Assembly: GCF_018598225.1 (NCBI RefSeq)
Contig: NZ_JAHESF010000047.1
Span: 1-53,099 of the forward strand
Reading direction: 5' to 3'
DNA: 53,099 nt
Source: Chryseosolibacter histidinae
Lineage (GTDB): Bacteria; Bacteroidota; Bacteroidia; Cytophagales; Cyclobacteriaceae
Shown here: piece by piece, positions 36,968-45,340 of the stretch
How the letters are laid out: each line of letters opens with the position of its first letter
Position numbering within the stretch: position 1 is the first letter of the stretch
Translations under genes and position numbers: made by a program
Notes under the pieces: model-generated
The model's input: the letters and a program-made list of their open reading frames with translations, nothing else
The model's database searches: none
Told to the model about the DNA's origin: nothing

Positions 36968-37873
36968 CAAAAACTACAAGTTGCAAGGCTGCACAGTCTC
37001 ACGGGCCACACCGATGCGGTTTACACCCTGCAGCCTTCGTCGCAGGCACATCACTTTTTTTCGGCGGCGGGAGATGGTATGGTGGTTCTGTGGGATCAGC
37101 AGCAGCCGGAGCAGGGACAGCTGATCGCACGGCTTCCGAACTCGATCTATGCGCTTCATTTTCATCCGGGCAGTGAAGTGCTGGTAGCGGGCCACAATTA
37201 CGACGGCATTCATGTGCTCGACTGGAAGAATAAAAACGAGATCGCATCGTTACAGTTATCGAAGGCTGCCATTTTTGATATACAGTCGCGCGGCGAGACT
37301 GTGATGGTTGCCTCCGGCGATGGTTCGCTGACGTCTGTGGACCTTACGCGGATGATGGTTACACAACGTGTGCAGGCTACCGACAAAAGCGCGCGCACCA
37401 TTGCGCTGAATGATACGACGGGCGATATCGCGGTGGGGTACAGCGATCATTTCATCAGGGTATTCGATGCAAAGCTCAGCCTGAAAAGGGAGTGGAAGGC
37501 ACACACCAACTCGGTATTCACCCTGCGTTATACATCAGATCAGAAATACCTGATGAGTGGTTCGCGTGATGCCAGGCTCAAGGTGTGGGATGTGCAGGGA
37601 AGCTATCACCAGGCAGCGGAAGTGGTGGCCCACATGTATGCAATTAATCACCTCGATTTTAGCCCTGATGGCAAACATTTTGTAACTTGTAGCATGGATA
37701 AGTCCATTAAAGTGTGGGATGCGGAGGAGTTGAAGTTATTAAAGGTCATCGACAGAGCCCGGCACGCAGGGCACGGAACTTCCGTCAACAAGCTTTTGTG
37801 GACAGGTTACAACAATCAATTGATCAGCGCCAGCGATGACCGGACAATCTCTCTATGGCAAATCATTTTTTAA
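36965..37873 (+). CDS. WD40-repeat beta-propeller protein
   Basis: This 302-residue cytoplasmic protein consists of about seven WD40 blades: GHTDAVYTLQP...GDGMVVLWDQ, NSIYALHFHP...GIHVLDWKN, KSARTIALND...HFIRVFDAK, AHTNSVFTLRYTSDQKYLMSGSRDARLKVWDVQ, MYAINHLDFSPDGKHFVTCSMDKSIKVWDAE, and a last blade SVNKLLWTGYNNQLISASDDRTISLWQ. No other domain is present. It forms an operon with the DivIVA gene 10 nt later, so it may be a scaffold in cell division or envelope organisation. No signal peptide is seen. Confidence 0.9.
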   Translation: MQKLQVARLHSLTGHTDAVYTLQPSSQAHHFFSAAGDGMVVLWDQQQPEQGQLIARLPNSIYALHFHPGSEVLVAGHNYDGIHVLDWKNKNEIASLQLSKAAIFDIQSRGETVMVASGDGSLTSVDLTRMMVTQRVQATDKSARTIALNDTTGDIAVGYSDHFIRVFDAKLSLKREWKAHTNSVFTLRYTSDQKYLMSGSRDARLKVWDVQGSYHQAAEVVAHMYAINHLDFSPDGKHFVTCSMDKSIKVWDAEELKLLKVIDRARHAGHGTSVNKLLWTGYNNQLISASDDRTISLWQIIF

Positions 37874-37883
37874 ACTTTGATAT

Positions 37884-38606
37884 ATGAAGATCACACCACT
37901 CGAAATACGGCAAAAGACCTTTGAAAAAAATTTCAGGGGTTACGAAAAGGACGAGGTACACGCTTTTCTGCTCACCCTTTCGCAGGAATGGGAGCGTCTC
38001 ATGGATGAGAACAAGGAGCTGCGGATCAAGCTGGAGACCACAGAACGTGAGGTAGGCAAGCTGCGCGAGGTGGAGAGCTCATTGTTCAAGACCCTGAAAA
38101 CCGCCGAAGACACAGGAGCGAACGTTATAGACCAGGCACGGAAGGCCGCAGAGCTTCACCTGCGCGAGTCGCAGATCAAGGCCGACGCCATCCTCAACGA
38201 GGCAAAGACAAAAGCCAAAGATACCATCGAAGAATCCGAGACCCGGTCGAAGGAAGTTGTTGCCGACATGGAAGAGCGCCTCAAAGGACTGGTGGATAAC
38301 TACAAGAAACTGGAATCGTCGCGTGAAGACCTGCTCAGTGAGCTGAAAAGGATGGCCACAGACATTATGGACAGGGTGGAACGTTTCCGTAATATCACCC
38401 GCGATTTTGACGCCGACAAGCACCTGAACGCCGTAAAACGCGAGGCCAAAAAGATCATTTTTCCCAACTACCAGGCAGAGACACCTGCTCCGCCTTCAAA
38501 GCCCGAACCTGAGCCGGTACAGGAACCCGCTCCCGTGCTGGAGCACACCGTAACAGAGGCCCCTGTCAAAAAAATGCACAGATCCTTCTTCGACGAGATC
38601 GGTTAA
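37884..38606 (+). CDS. DivIVA domain protein
   Basis: This 240-residue coiled-coil protein opens with the DivIVA lipid-binding motif (KITPLEIRQKTFEKNFRGYEKDEVHAFLLTLSQEWERLM) and continues as a long coiled coil to about residue 185. A proline/glutamate-rich tail follows and it ends in KKMHRSFFDEIG. DivIVA proteins bind curved membranes at poles and septa; the role in Bacteroidota is little studied. It is co-transcribed with the WD40 protein. Confidence 0.9.
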   Translation: MKITPLEIRQKTFEKNFRGYEKDEVHAFLLTLSQEWERLMDENKELRIKLETTEREVGKLREVESSLFKTLKTAEDTGANVIDQARKAAELHLRESQIKADAILNEAKTKAKDTIEESETRSKEVVADMEERLKGLVDNYKKLESSREDLLSELKRMATDIMDRVERFRNITRDFDADKHLNAVKREAKKIIFPNYQAETPAPPSKPEPEPVQEPAPVLEHTVTEAPVKKMHRSFFDEIG

Positions 38607-38645
38607 AAGGCAGCGGAAAGGCGTATGAATGATAAGCAGAACGTT

Positions 38646-38653
38646 TACATTTG
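38646..38653 (+). promoter_or_regulatory. Putative -7 box of the folB promoter
   Basis: TACATTTG matches the Bacteroidota sigma-factor -7 consensus TAnnTTTG exactly and lies 30 nt before the folB start codon. I see no good TTTG box at the usual -33 distance, so this is a half match. Confidence 0.4.
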
Positions 38654-38682
38654 CTACGCTTAATTTGTAACCTTTCATTCTC

Positions 38683-39042
38683 ATGACCGGAAAAGTAGCC
38701 CTCGAAGGACTCGAGTTTCATGCCTTTCACGGCGTCTATCCGCACGAGCGCAACTCAGGGAACTGGTTCGAGGTAGACATCGCCGTCGAGACCGATTTTT
38801 CGGAAGCCGCCGCCAAAGATGAGCTGACAGGCACGGTGAATTATGAGACCTTGTTCCAGATCGTGAAAGATGAAATGGAACGCCCCTCCAAGCTTCTCGA
38901 AACCGTAGCAGAAAAAATTGTAGGCAATGTGCTCCTCCAGCTCCCGGCCGTGATGCAGGTAGAGCTAAAGATCTCCAAGATCAACCCGCCGATAGGAGGG
39001 AAGGTGAGGAAGTCGTCGATCAGTATTGTGAAGAAGAGGTGA
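38683..39042 (+). CDS. folB: Dihydroneopterin aldolase FolB
   Basis: This 119-residue enzyme converts 7,8-dihydroneopterin to 6-hydroxymethyl-dihydropterin in folate synthesis. The family opening KVALEGLEFHAFHGVYPHERNSGNWFEVDIAVE contains the catalytic region (HAFHGVYPHE). TVNYETLFQIVKDEMERPSKLLETVAEKIV and the closing KINPPIGGKVRKSSI complete it. The length is typical. It is convergent with the Fe-S protein gene across a heptad element. Confidence 0.95.
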   Translation: MTGKVALEGLEFHAFHGVYPHERNSGNWFEVDIAVETDFSEAAAKDELTGTVNYETLFQIVKDEMERPSKLLETVAEKIVGNVLLQLPAVMQVELKISKINPPIGGKVRKSSISIVKKR

Positions 39043-39046
39043 ATTG

Positions 39047-39189
39047 GTTGCCGGTTACCGGTTGCCGGGTGGCCAGTTCAGCACAGGCTTCGGCTTTCAC
39101 TTTATGATTTCAAAATCAATTTGATAAATAGCAGATAGTAGTTTTTGGACACTACACGAACCGGTAACTGGCAACTGGCAACCAGTGAC
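39047..39189. repeat. Heptad-arm inverted repeat, RGTTRCC family, site 2
   Basis: The left arm (39047-39079) reads GGTTGCC/GGTTACC/GGTTGCC/GGGTGGCC/AGTT. The right arm (39158-39189) reads CCGGTAA/CTGGCAA/CTGGCAA/CCAGTGA. The spacer is about 78 bp. It fills the gap between convergent folB and the A-type Fe-S gene. Its core shares a GTGAAAGCCG stretch, in opposite orientation, with the core of the element at 35611. Confidence 0.8.
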
Positions 39190-39196
39190 AGGTACC

Positions 39197-39514
39197 TCAG
39201 CCCGAAACCTTCCCATCCTCTGGATTAGTAAAGAGAAACCCTCTCGCATCTTCGCCATCGTGGAAATCGACTTCTTTGCCGATCAGGTACATGGTGTGTT
39301 TTTTATCGATGTAAACGGGGATATCGGATATTTCGTAGGCCATGTCTGACGCTTTCCTTTTGTCGAAGCCGATGATGAGTGAAACGCCGCAGCCCCCGCC
39401 TTTAACGCCCACCCGAAGCCCGTAATCTTTAGGGATGTTCTTGGTCTCCATGATCTTCTTGATCTCGGCGGCAGCCTTTTGAGAAATTGTTACTGGCTGG
39501 ACGTTGTCAAACAT
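39197..39514 (-). CDS. A-type iron-sulfur cluster assembly protein (IscA/SufA/ErpA-like), cysteine-poor
   Basis: This 105-residue protein has the A-type fold (VTISQKAAAEIKKIM, YGLRVGVKGGGCGVSLIIGFD, HTMYLIGKEVDFHDGEDARGFLFTNPE). Family members carry three cysteines: one in the central GGC and two in a C-terminal CGCG. Here only the central Cys (C42) remains and the tail ends DGKVSG. It may still form clusters with help from a partner, or be a carrier or dimer partner. I start at the ATG at 39514; the longer TTG start is weaker. It is divergent from the next gene by 68 nt. Confidence 0.85.
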   Translation of the reverse strand: MFDNVQPVTISQKAAAEIKKIMETKNIPKDYGLRVGVKGGGCGVSLIIGFDKRKASDMAYEISDIPVYIDKKHTMYLIGKEVDFHDGEDARGFLFTNPEDGKVSG

Positions 39515-39582
39515 GTTCTTAGATTTGTGGCGCAAAATTATCTAAATTTCAAACACAAATCCCTTTCAATAAATTCTATTCT

Positions 39583-40104
39583 ATGGATGCTCTCATTGAA
39601 TTCGGCAAAATTCTGATCCCTGCTTCGGTTGTACTGTATGCGGCTTATCTGATGGTTCGCTCTTTTACGCAAAAGGAGATCGAGCTGAAGAAGCTGGAAG
39701 TACGCGGCCGCAGTATCGAGACCGTTTTGCCAAGCCGTCTTCACGCCTACGAACGGATGACCCTCTTCCTGGAGCGGATGGCACCCCAGAATTTGCTGGT
39801 CAGGCTCAACACCGCCACGGTGCCTGCGCGGGAATTTCATCACCTGCTTCTGGCCGAAGTGCGCAACGAATACAATCACAACGTATCGCAGCAGGTCTAC
39901 ATCGGCGAGGCCGTGTGGGAGCTTATTAAAAACGCCAAGGAAGACCTCATCGTCACCATCAACGATTCTGCCAGCGAGGTGGGCGAAAATGCAACCAGCC
40001 TTGATCTGGCCAAGAAGATCTTTGAAAAGAACATGCTCAAAACGGTTGATCCCCTCGCGCACGCCCTGTCGCAGCTCAAGCAGGAGATCCAGCGCACGTT
40101 TTAG
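39583..40104 (+). CDS. Hypothetical membrane-anchored protein
   Basis: This 173-residue protein has an N-terminal membrane helix (IEFGKILIPASVVLYAAYLMVRSF), a short charged region and a mostly helical cytoplasmic domain (ERMTLFLERMAPQNLLVRLNTATVPAREFHHLLLAEVRNEYNHNVSQQVYIGEAVWELIKNAKEDLI). I do not recognise a named family, though the neat frame and helix pattern look conserved. It is followed 31 nt later by the YkvA-like gene, so they may be co-transcribed. Confidence 0.65.
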   Translation: MDALIEFGKILIPASVVLYAAYLMVRSFTQKEIELKKLEVRGRSIETVLPSRLHAYERMTLFLERMAPQNLLVRLNTATVPAREFHHLLLAEVRNEYNHNVSQQVYIGEAVWELIKNAKEDLIVTINDSASEVGENATSLDLAKKIFEKNMLKTVDPLAHALSQLKQEIQRTF

Positions 40105-40135
40105 GCGGCACGATCGTTGTTCCCTTATACGCGCT

Positions 40136-40534
40136 ATGATCACCAACAACTTTTTTACAGCTGCCCTGCGAAAAGCTGCCAGTATGGCCGGTAAGCCGGG
40201 CCGTTTAATGTTGCTTTTATCACGCCTTGCCGCCAAGCTTCGTGAAGTGAACTGGCAGGGCGTTAATGCTGCCACGGCAAAAGACAGGATCTACGTGCTC
40301 GGACGCCTGATCAAGGCTTATGCGCTGGGCCATTATCGTGAGATCCCCTGGAAGTCGTTCCTGATCGTGGTGGCTGCCATCATTTATTTCGTCAATCCTT
40401 TCGACCTGCTTCCGGACCTGATCCCGCTGGCAGGCCTTACGGATGATTTCGCCGTGCTGGTGTGGGTGTATAATACCCTGAACGTAGAGATCGATAAGTT
40501 CCTCGCCTGGGAACAATCACGCATTGCTTCATGA
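40136..40534 (+). CDS. YkvA/DUF1232 family small membrane protein
   Basis: This 132-residue protein has the DUF1232 core: WKSFLIVVAAIIYFVNPFDLLPDLIPLAGLTDDFAVLVWVYNTLN, containing the hallmark NPFDLLPD motif and two membrane-associated helices. The ATG at 40136 is chosen because the frame upstream belongs to the preceding gene. It overlaps the next gene by 4 nt (ATGA). The family's function is unknown. Confidence 0.85.
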   Translation: MITNNFFTAALRKAASMAGKPGRLMLLLSRLAAKLREVNWQGVNAATAKDRIYVLGRLIKAYALGHYREIPWKSFLIVVAAIIYFVNPFDLLPDLIPLAGLTDDFAVLVWVYNTLNVEIDKFLAWEQSRIAS

Positions 40535-41172
40535 AAACTGCGCTTGTTGCCGGAAGCACCGGCCTCATCGGGAACCAGTTGGTGCAATTGCTGCTGGCCA
40601 GCGATCGCTACGACCAGGTAAAAGCCATTACGCGTACGGACCTGCCATTGAATCATGCCAAGCTTGTACAGATAAAGGTTGACTTCCACAGGCTTGACGA
40701 CTTCAAAGATGAGCTGAAAGCCGACGATGTTTTCTGTTGCCTCGGCACCACCATGGCCAAAGCCAGGTCAGAAAAGAAATTCCGGGAAGTGGACTATGAT
40801 TACCCGATGGCCCTTGCAAGTCTCAGCCTGGCGCAGGGAGCAAAACAATTTCTGCTGGTATCGGCGCTGGGTGCCAACAAACAATCTTCCATTTTTTACA
40901 ACCTGGTAAAAGGCGAGCTCGAAGATGCTGTTACCAAACTTCAATTCCGGGCTATCCATATCTTCAGGCCTTCGTTGCTGCTTGGACCAAGAGCAGAACA
41001 TCGCTCCGCCGAAGAAGCCGCCAAGTTTTTTTATAAGGTCTTCGGATTCCTGATCCCGGCGAAATACAAAGCCATCGGCGCCGACAAAGTGGCGAAAGCA
41101 ATGATCCACTTCGCCACCCAGGAAGAGCGTGGCATCTGGATCCACGAATCCCGTGACCTCCAACGTTTCTGA
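40531..41172 (+). CDS. NAD(P)-binding Rossmann-fold oxidoreductase (short epimerase-like)
   Basis: This 213-residue protein begins with a nucleotide-binding loop ALVAGSTGLIGNQLVQLLL (GxxGxxG) and has DVFCCLGTTMAKARSEKKFREVDYDYPMALASLSLAQGAKQFLLVSALGAN, the pattern of small NAD(P)H-binding atypical short-chain dehydrogenases (HTATIP2/YbjT type). IFRPSLLLGPRAEHR follows. No substrate can be named. It is coupled to the YkvA gene. Confidence 0.82.
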   Translation: MKTALVAGSTGLIGNQLVQLLLASDRYDQVKAITRTDLPLNHAKLVQIKVDFHRLDDFKDELKADDVFCCLGTTMAKARSEKKFREVDYDYPMALASLSLAQGAKQFLLVSALGANKQSSIFYNLVKGELEDAVTKLQFRAIHIFRPSLLLGPRAEHRSAEEAAKFFYKVFGFLIPAKYKAIGADKVAKAMIHFATQEERGIWIHESRDLQRF

Positions 41173-41208
41173 TATTCGTTTATACTCGTTATTTTTATCA
41201 GTGCATTC

Positions 41209-41242
41209 ATCCTGCAAATCCTATAATCCTAAATCCTGATCC
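41209..41242. repeat. Single tandem ATCCT-type heptad-like arm
   Basis: ATCCTGC, AAATCCT, ATAATCCT and AAATCCT follow each other with period 7-8. They sit in the 70-nt gap directly before the dtd start codon and after the oxidoreductase stop. No partner arm is seen. Confidence 0.45.
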
Positions 41243-41695
41243 GTGGTAGTAGTGGTCCAACGCGTTTCTTCAGCTTCAGTTGAAATTGAAAAACAGATCC
41301 ATGCCCAGATCGGCAAAGGCCTGCTGGTGCTCACCGGTATTGAAGAGGCCGACAACGATGAGGATATCGACTGGCTCGCCGCCAAGCTTGTAAATCTTCG
41401 TATCTTCAACGATGCTGAAGGTGTAATGAATGTAAGCGTGAAAGATGATGGAGGCGACATCATTGTGGTAAGCCAGTTCACGCTGCACGCCAGCACCAAA
41501 AAAGGGAACAGGCCTTCGTACATCAAAGCGGCCAGGCCTGACGTGGCAATACCGCTGTATGAAAAGTTTAAAAAAGCGGTGGAGGCTGCGTTAGGTAAAC
41601 CCGTTCAGTCGGGCGTGTTTGGCGCCGATATGAAAGTGAGCCTGCTGAACGATGGACCGGTGACCATTATCATCGATACGAAAAATAAGGTATGA
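41243..41695 (+). CDS. dtd: D-aminoacyl-tRNA deacylase
   Basis: This 150-residue enzyme removes D-amino acids (and glycine from tRNA-Ala) from mischarged tRNAs. The family opening [14 protein letters not shown], the catalytic [17 protein letters not shown] and the Gly-cis-Pro loop NDGPVTIII are present. The start is a GTG at 41243; no ATG fits the N-terminus. It overlaps the macro-domain gene by 4 nt, which in turn overlaps the D-Ala-D-Ala dipeptidase, so three genes are coupled. Confidence 0.95.
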   Translation: MVVVVQRVSSASVEIEKQIHAQIGKGLLVLTGIEEADNDEDIDWLAAKLVNLRIFNDAEGVMNVSVKDDGGDIIVVSQFTLHASTKKGNRPSYIKAARPDVAIPLYEKFKKAVEAALGKPVQSGVFGADMKVSLLNDGPVTIIIDTKNKV

Positions 41696-42207
41696 GCCGC
41701 ATCGAACTCATTAAGGGAGACATCACAAAACTGGAAGTTGACGCCATTGTTAACGCAGCCAACTCCAGCCTGATGGGTGGCGGTGGTGTTGATGGTGCCA
41801 TTCACCGTGCGGGAGGTCCCGCGATACTTGAAGCATGCAGCGCCATCAGGAATGCACAAGGTGGCTGCCCCCCGGGTGAAGCGGTGATCACCACGGGTGG
41901 AAAGCTGGCAGCGAAGTTTGTGATTCATACCGTTGGGCCCGTCTGGAACGGTGGAGGTAAAGATGAGGAACGAATCCTGGGTAACGCTTACCGGAACAGC
42001 CTGAAGCTTGCTGTGGATAATCGCATCAGGACCATCGCTTTTCCGAACATCAGCACGGGCATCTATGGATTTCCTAAGGACAAGGCTGCTGTGATCGCTA
42101 TCAATACAGTGAAGGATTTTTTGGAAACAGATTTTTCGATAGAGAAAGTTGTTTTCTGCTGTTACGATCAGGAAAATTTTGATCTTTATTCAACGCTAAT
42201 ATTATGA
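41692..42207 (+). CDS. Macro domain O-acetyl-ADP-ribose deacetylase (YmdB-like)
   Basis: This 171-residue protein is a single macro domain. It has [23 protein letters not shown] (ADP-ribose-binding loop with the catalytic Asn/Asp region), [24 protein letters not shown], and the second loop [12 protein letters not shown]. Such enzymes remove ADP-ribose or O-acetyl groups. It is translationally coupled to dtd before it and to the dipeptidase after it. Confidence 0.93.
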   Translation: MSRIELIKGDITKLEVDAIVNAANSSLMGGGGVDGAIHRAGGPAILEACSAIRNAQGGCPPGEAVITTGGKLAAKFVIHTVGPVWNGGGKDEERILGNAYRNSLKLAVDNRIRTIAFPNISTGIYGFPKDKAAVIAINTVKDFLETDFSIEKVVFCCYDQENFDLYSTLIL

Positions 42208-42881
42208 CCAGGTTATTACTCATTATTTTTTTATTGGCTATCGAAGTCTCTGCTGTTGCGCAGAACAAATACGGATTGAAAGCCATGGCGTATCCGGAAT
42301 ACAAGGAAAGCATCAAGGCCGATCCTCAAAAAGAGCTGATCGACCTGGAGAAGTTTGTGCCGGGCCTGGTGATGGATATCCGTTATGCCACCACCAATAA
42401 CTTCACGCATGAGAAGATCTACAACATGGCGAAGGCGTATGCGCGCAGACCCGTGGCGGAAGCGTTGAAGAAGGTGCAGGAAGAGCTGAAACCACAGGGA
42501 CTGGGCATCAAGATGTTCGACGCCTACCGTCCGTATAAGGCAACCATCAAATTTTACGAGGTCTATCGCGATACCACCTACGTTGCGTCACCCTATCGTG
42601 GTTCAAGACATAACCGCGGTTGTGCCCTCGATCTCACGGTTATCGATCTGAAAACGGGAGAGGAGCTGAAGATGCCTACGGAATATGACTCGTTTAAAAA
42701 AGAAGCGTGGCCTTCTACGCCGGTAAGCGATCCGTTGATCCGCCGCAACCGCCAACTGCTCATCGACATCATGCAGAAATATGGCTTCCGTGTGAACGGC
42801 TCCGAATGGTGGCACTACGATTTCAAAGGCTGGAAGAATTTTGAGGTGATGGACATCGACTTCGAGGAACTGCAGAAATAG
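42204..42881 (+). CDS. D-Ala-D-Ala dipeptidase (VanX/DdpX-like, M15)
   Basis: This 225-residue secreted zinc peptidase has a signal peptide ([21 protein letters not shown]). Its active-site motifs are [15 protein letters not shown] (zinc His and Asp) and [10 protein letters not shown] (catalytic Glu and zinc His), the M15D pattern. D-Ala-D-Ala released from murein is its expected substrate. It is the last gene of the dtd-macro-dipeptidase unit. Its stop codon abuts a heptad arm. Confidence 0.93.
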   Translation: MTRLLLIIFLLAIEVSAVAQNKYGLKAMAYPEYKESIKADPQKELIDLEKFVPGLVMDIRYATTNNFTHEKIYNMAKAYARRPVAEALKKVQEELKPQGLGIKMFDAYRPYKATIKFYEVYRDTTYVASPYRGSRHNRGCALDLTVIDLKTGEELKMPTEYDSFKKEAWPSTPVSDPLIRRNRQLLIDIMQKYGFRVNGSEWWHYDFKGWKNFEVMDIDFEELQK

Positions 42882-43061
42882 ATATGAGACTTGAGATTTG
42901 AGACTGCGCCGTGTAGTCTATTGTATCAAATCTCACATCCGCGATACTTTTTCTGTGTAGCGAAATTGCCTCACCTCACCTACTGGTTGCCGAATATTCG
43001 AGATTTTTACGTCGACCGTCACCGGTATTATCTCATGTCTCAAATCTCATATCTCACATCT
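42881..43061. repeat. Heptad-arm inverted repeat, GAGAYTT family, site 1
   Basis: The left arm (42881-42907) contains GAGACTT/GAGATTT/GAGACTG. The right arm (43031-43061) is TCTCATG/TCTCAAA/TCTCATA/TCTCACA/TCT, exactly 7 nt per unit. The spacer is about 125 bp and contains an extra TCAAATCTCACATCC copy near 42926. The last G of the dipeptidase stop codon is also the first base of the arm. Confidence 0.75.
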
Positions 43062-43263
43062 ATTTCTTTCGATCAATGGTAATTTTCTGCCATCAAGTTG
43101 TTCTTTTTGACAATAAGCTGCTTGTATGTCATAACATTCATAGCTAGAACCGCAAGGCGCACTAAAGCCGCTTTCTTGCTGATGTAATGTATTGCTGAAG
43201 TCTTCATATTTTATTGGTTTAAAAGCTATCAACTTTCTACCATAAACCAATTGACCTATTGCG
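42882..43263. other. 382-bp gene-free region
   Basis: The left half is the heptad element described at 42881-43061. The right half (43062-43263) shows no repeat, no credible promoter box and no clear gene. A 67-codon minus-strand frame (43047-43250) begins inside it but has no recognisable features and overlaps the repeat arm. Confidence 0.55.
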
Positions 43264-44640
43264 ATGATGAAAACAGTGCTTCTGCTGCTCAGCTCAGATC
43301 GGTTTTCAATACCCTTGATCCGTTACCTGGTGCTCGAAGGTAAACGTTATGGGTGGAAAACATGCATCGGCAGCATGTTTGAAAAGTCATGCCTCGAGCG
43401 CATCAAGGAGGAGAAGGTCAGCAGCGATGTCATCCTCATCAACATTACAGATTTCAGGCAATGTGATCATGCCATCCGCAAGTCAGACCTCGTGATCGGT
43501 ATGATGCCTGACGTTATGTTGTTGCAGGTAGCCGATAGCTGCATCACGCATGGCAAACCACTCGTTGCTCCGTCAAGACTCAACCGTCAGCTGTTCGCCA
43601 AAAAATCGCAGGCTGAAGAGAACGGTGTGTTGTTGCTGGTGGAGTGCGGATTTACGCCGGGTCTTGACCATATCACGGCAAAAAAGATCATCGACAATAT
43701 TCAGCTGAAGGGTGGAAAGATCTCTTCTTTCAAAACCTATAGTGGAAGCCTGATCGCGGAAAGCTGCATCGACAACCCCTGGGAGTTCAAATTGACAGAA
43801 CCTACGGGCGACCTCATCAACATGGGTAAAGGTAATAACCGTCACCTGGTAGGCGGGCAGTTGCAGCACGTTCCCTATCCGCAGCTGTTCGGGAGAAGTG
43901 AGCCGCTTCACATTGCCGGACTTAAAAATACCGTAGCCATCCCGGAAGAGGATGCCCTGTATTGCCGCAAGGTCTATGAGCTCACGGAAGCAAACACCGT
44001 GGCGAAAGGACGGATCGTAAGGGAAGGTTTTGAAAGGATCTGGGATATTCTGATCAAGCTCGGCTTTACCAACACTACCTGCAAGATCGATCTCTTTGAC
44101 GATCGCTCGTTCAGGAATTTCCTGCGCTCGCTTTTGCCATACTCACCTGACGATTCACTGGAAGACCTTCTGAGAAAATATGCAGGCGCCAATAGTGATG
44201 ACGTTGAGAAGCTGAAATGGCTAGGACTGTTCGACGATGAGTGGCCCGAAGGTTATAAGGACATTACACCCGCGGTAATCCTTCAACATCTTTTGGAAAA
44301 GAAATTTGCCATGCAGCCGCAGGATAAGGATTGTATAGTTCTCCGCCATGAGCTGGAGTACACCAACAAGGATTGCCTGCACAAATTCACCGCCACCCTG
44401 ATCGCCCAGGGAGAAGACCAGCGTAATTCTGCGCTTGCCAAAGCCATCAGCCTCACCACAGGTGCCGCGGCCAAAGCCATCCTGATGGAGAACATCAAGA
44501 TCAAAGGACTTCATACACCGATCAAAAAAGAGATCTACGACCCGATCCTCAATGAGCTCGACGACCTGGGCGTTGCTTTCCATGTGGAAGAGAAGAAGAT
44601 ATATAAAGAGGACCCGATAGGTCATCCTGTAGAGAACTGA
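43264..44640 (+). CDS. Saccharopine dehydrogenase-like protein
   Basis: This 458-residue cytoplasmic protein matches the catalytic C-terminal part of saccharopine dehydrogenases (VLLLVECGFTPGLDHITAKKIIDNI, FKTYSGSLIAESCIDNPWEFKLTE, IAGLKNTVAIPEEDALYCRKVYELTEANTVAKGRIVREGFERIWDILIKLGF). These reversibly join lysine and 2-oxoglutarate. The N-terminal NAD motif is odd: where relatives have GAGxxx after the first strand, this protein has MKTVLLLLSSDRFSIPLIRYL, with no glycine triad. It may bind NAD weakly or have another role. An adjacent ATG at 43267 is an equal start. Confidence 0.83.
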   Translation: MMKTVLLLLSSDRFSIPLIRYLVLEGKRYGWKTCIGSMFEKSCLERIKEEKVSSDVILINITDFRQCDHAIRKSDLVIGMMPDVMLLQVADSCITHGKPLVAPSRLNRQLFAKKSQAEENGVLLLVECGFTPGLDHITAKKIIDNIQLKGGKISSFKTYSGSLIAESCIDNPWEFKLTEPTGDLINMGKGNNRHLVGGQLQHVPYPQLFGRSEPLHIAGLKNTVAIPEEDALYCRKVYELTEANTVAKGRIVREGFERIWDILIKLGFTNTTCKIDLFDDRSFRNFLRSLLPYSPDDSLEDLLRKYAGANSDDVEKLKWLGLFDDEWPEGYKDITPAVILQHLLEKKFAMQPQDKDCIVLRHELEYTNKDCLHKFTATLIAQGEDQRNSALAKAISLTTGAAAKAILMENIKIKGLHTPIKKEIYDPILNELDDLGVAFHVEEKKIYKEDPIGHPVEN

Positions 44641-44708
44641 AAGAAATTAAACTAAACCCGACTAGCCAAGAAAAACAGCAAACCAAAACCAACTAACCTT
44701 TTAATGCG

Positions 44709-45203
44709 ATGAAAAAGATCATTGATTTTCTGAAGTCTGAAACCCTTGTGTTTCTTACGCTGGTATTTGTACTGGTGGCTCAGATCATCCACACCATGTA
44801 CATCTTTGAACATATCCGTGCAGCCGACATGAGCTTCCAGATAGGGGAGTGGCGCATCACAGCTTTCAACTGGACGCACGCCCTGATTTTTGCTGTGGCC
44901 ATCGAGTCTGCTATCCTCATGTTCATCCTCAATGGCAAAAGATTGCCCTCCAAGATCTATGCCGTGGCTTCATTTGCTACCAATATCCTCTACTACGGCA
45001 CCTGGAAACTTCCCATTCCTGAATTGCTGGCAACGGTTATTGCAAGCTCCATGCTGGCAGGTTCCATCTGGTTCTTCTCCGACCTGTTTGCGGAAAAGAT
45101 CGAGCTGCTGCCTTATGGCCAGTCGCAGGAAGAGCTGAAAAAGTTTCTCGCCGCCCAGGAAATGGAAGAGCGAAACAAGATGACTTTCAAGAAAGCCCTC
45201 TAA
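44709..45203 (+). CDS. Hypothetical integral membrane protein
   Basis: This 164-residue protein has about four membrane helices (LVFLTLVFVLVAQIIHTMYIF, WTHALIFAVAIESAILMFIL, IYAVASFATNILYYGTW, LLATVIASSMLAGSIWFFSDLF) and a charged C-terminal helix (SQEELKKFLAAQEMEERNKM). I do not recognise a family. It stands between the saccharopine dehydrogenase-like gene and a heptad/palindrome repeat, 68 nt after the former. Confidence 0.65.
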   Translation: MKKIIDFLKSETLVFLTLVFVLVAQIIHTMYIFEHIRAADMSFQIGEWRITAFNWTHALIFAVAIESAILMFILNGKRLPSKIYAVASFATNILYYGTWKLPIPELLATVIASSMLAGSIWFFSDLFAEKIELLPYGQSQEELKKFLAAQEMEERNKMTFKKAL

Positions 45204-45209
45204 ATAGTC

Positions 45210-45339
45210 CGGATGGCTATCGGGATGAGATATTTGAGACCCGGTAGTTATCGGGGCGAGATTTGGGAATGTCGTATATTCGACCTGCATTTATCTCTCC
45301 CGATAGCTATCGGGAACTCATATATCAAATCTCATATCT
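45210..45339. repeat. Heptad-arm inverted repeat, GAGAYTT family, site 2, with GATAGCTATC palindrome
   Basis: The left side (45210-45267) carries GGCTATCGGGATGAGATAT, TTGAGACC and a second TATCGGGGCGAGATTTGG copy. The right side (45294-45339) has the perfect 18-bp palindrome TCCCGATAGCTATCGGGA (45298-45315), then AACTCATA/TATCAAA/TCTCATA/TCT. It combines a heptad arm with the GATAGCTATC palindrome, and lies directly before the MazG-like start. Confidence 0.72.
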
Positions 45340-45340
45340 A

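Noticed and set aside
39538-40275. 245-codon frame antisense to the hypothetical and YkvA genes
   Set aside because: It conflicts with two plus-strand genes, one of them a clear DUF1232 protein.
43047-43250. 67-codon minus-strand frame after the dipeptidase
   Set aside because: Its end overlaps a heptad repeat arm, the composition is unlike neighbouring proteins, and no domain is seen. A short lineage-specific gene cannot be fully excluded.
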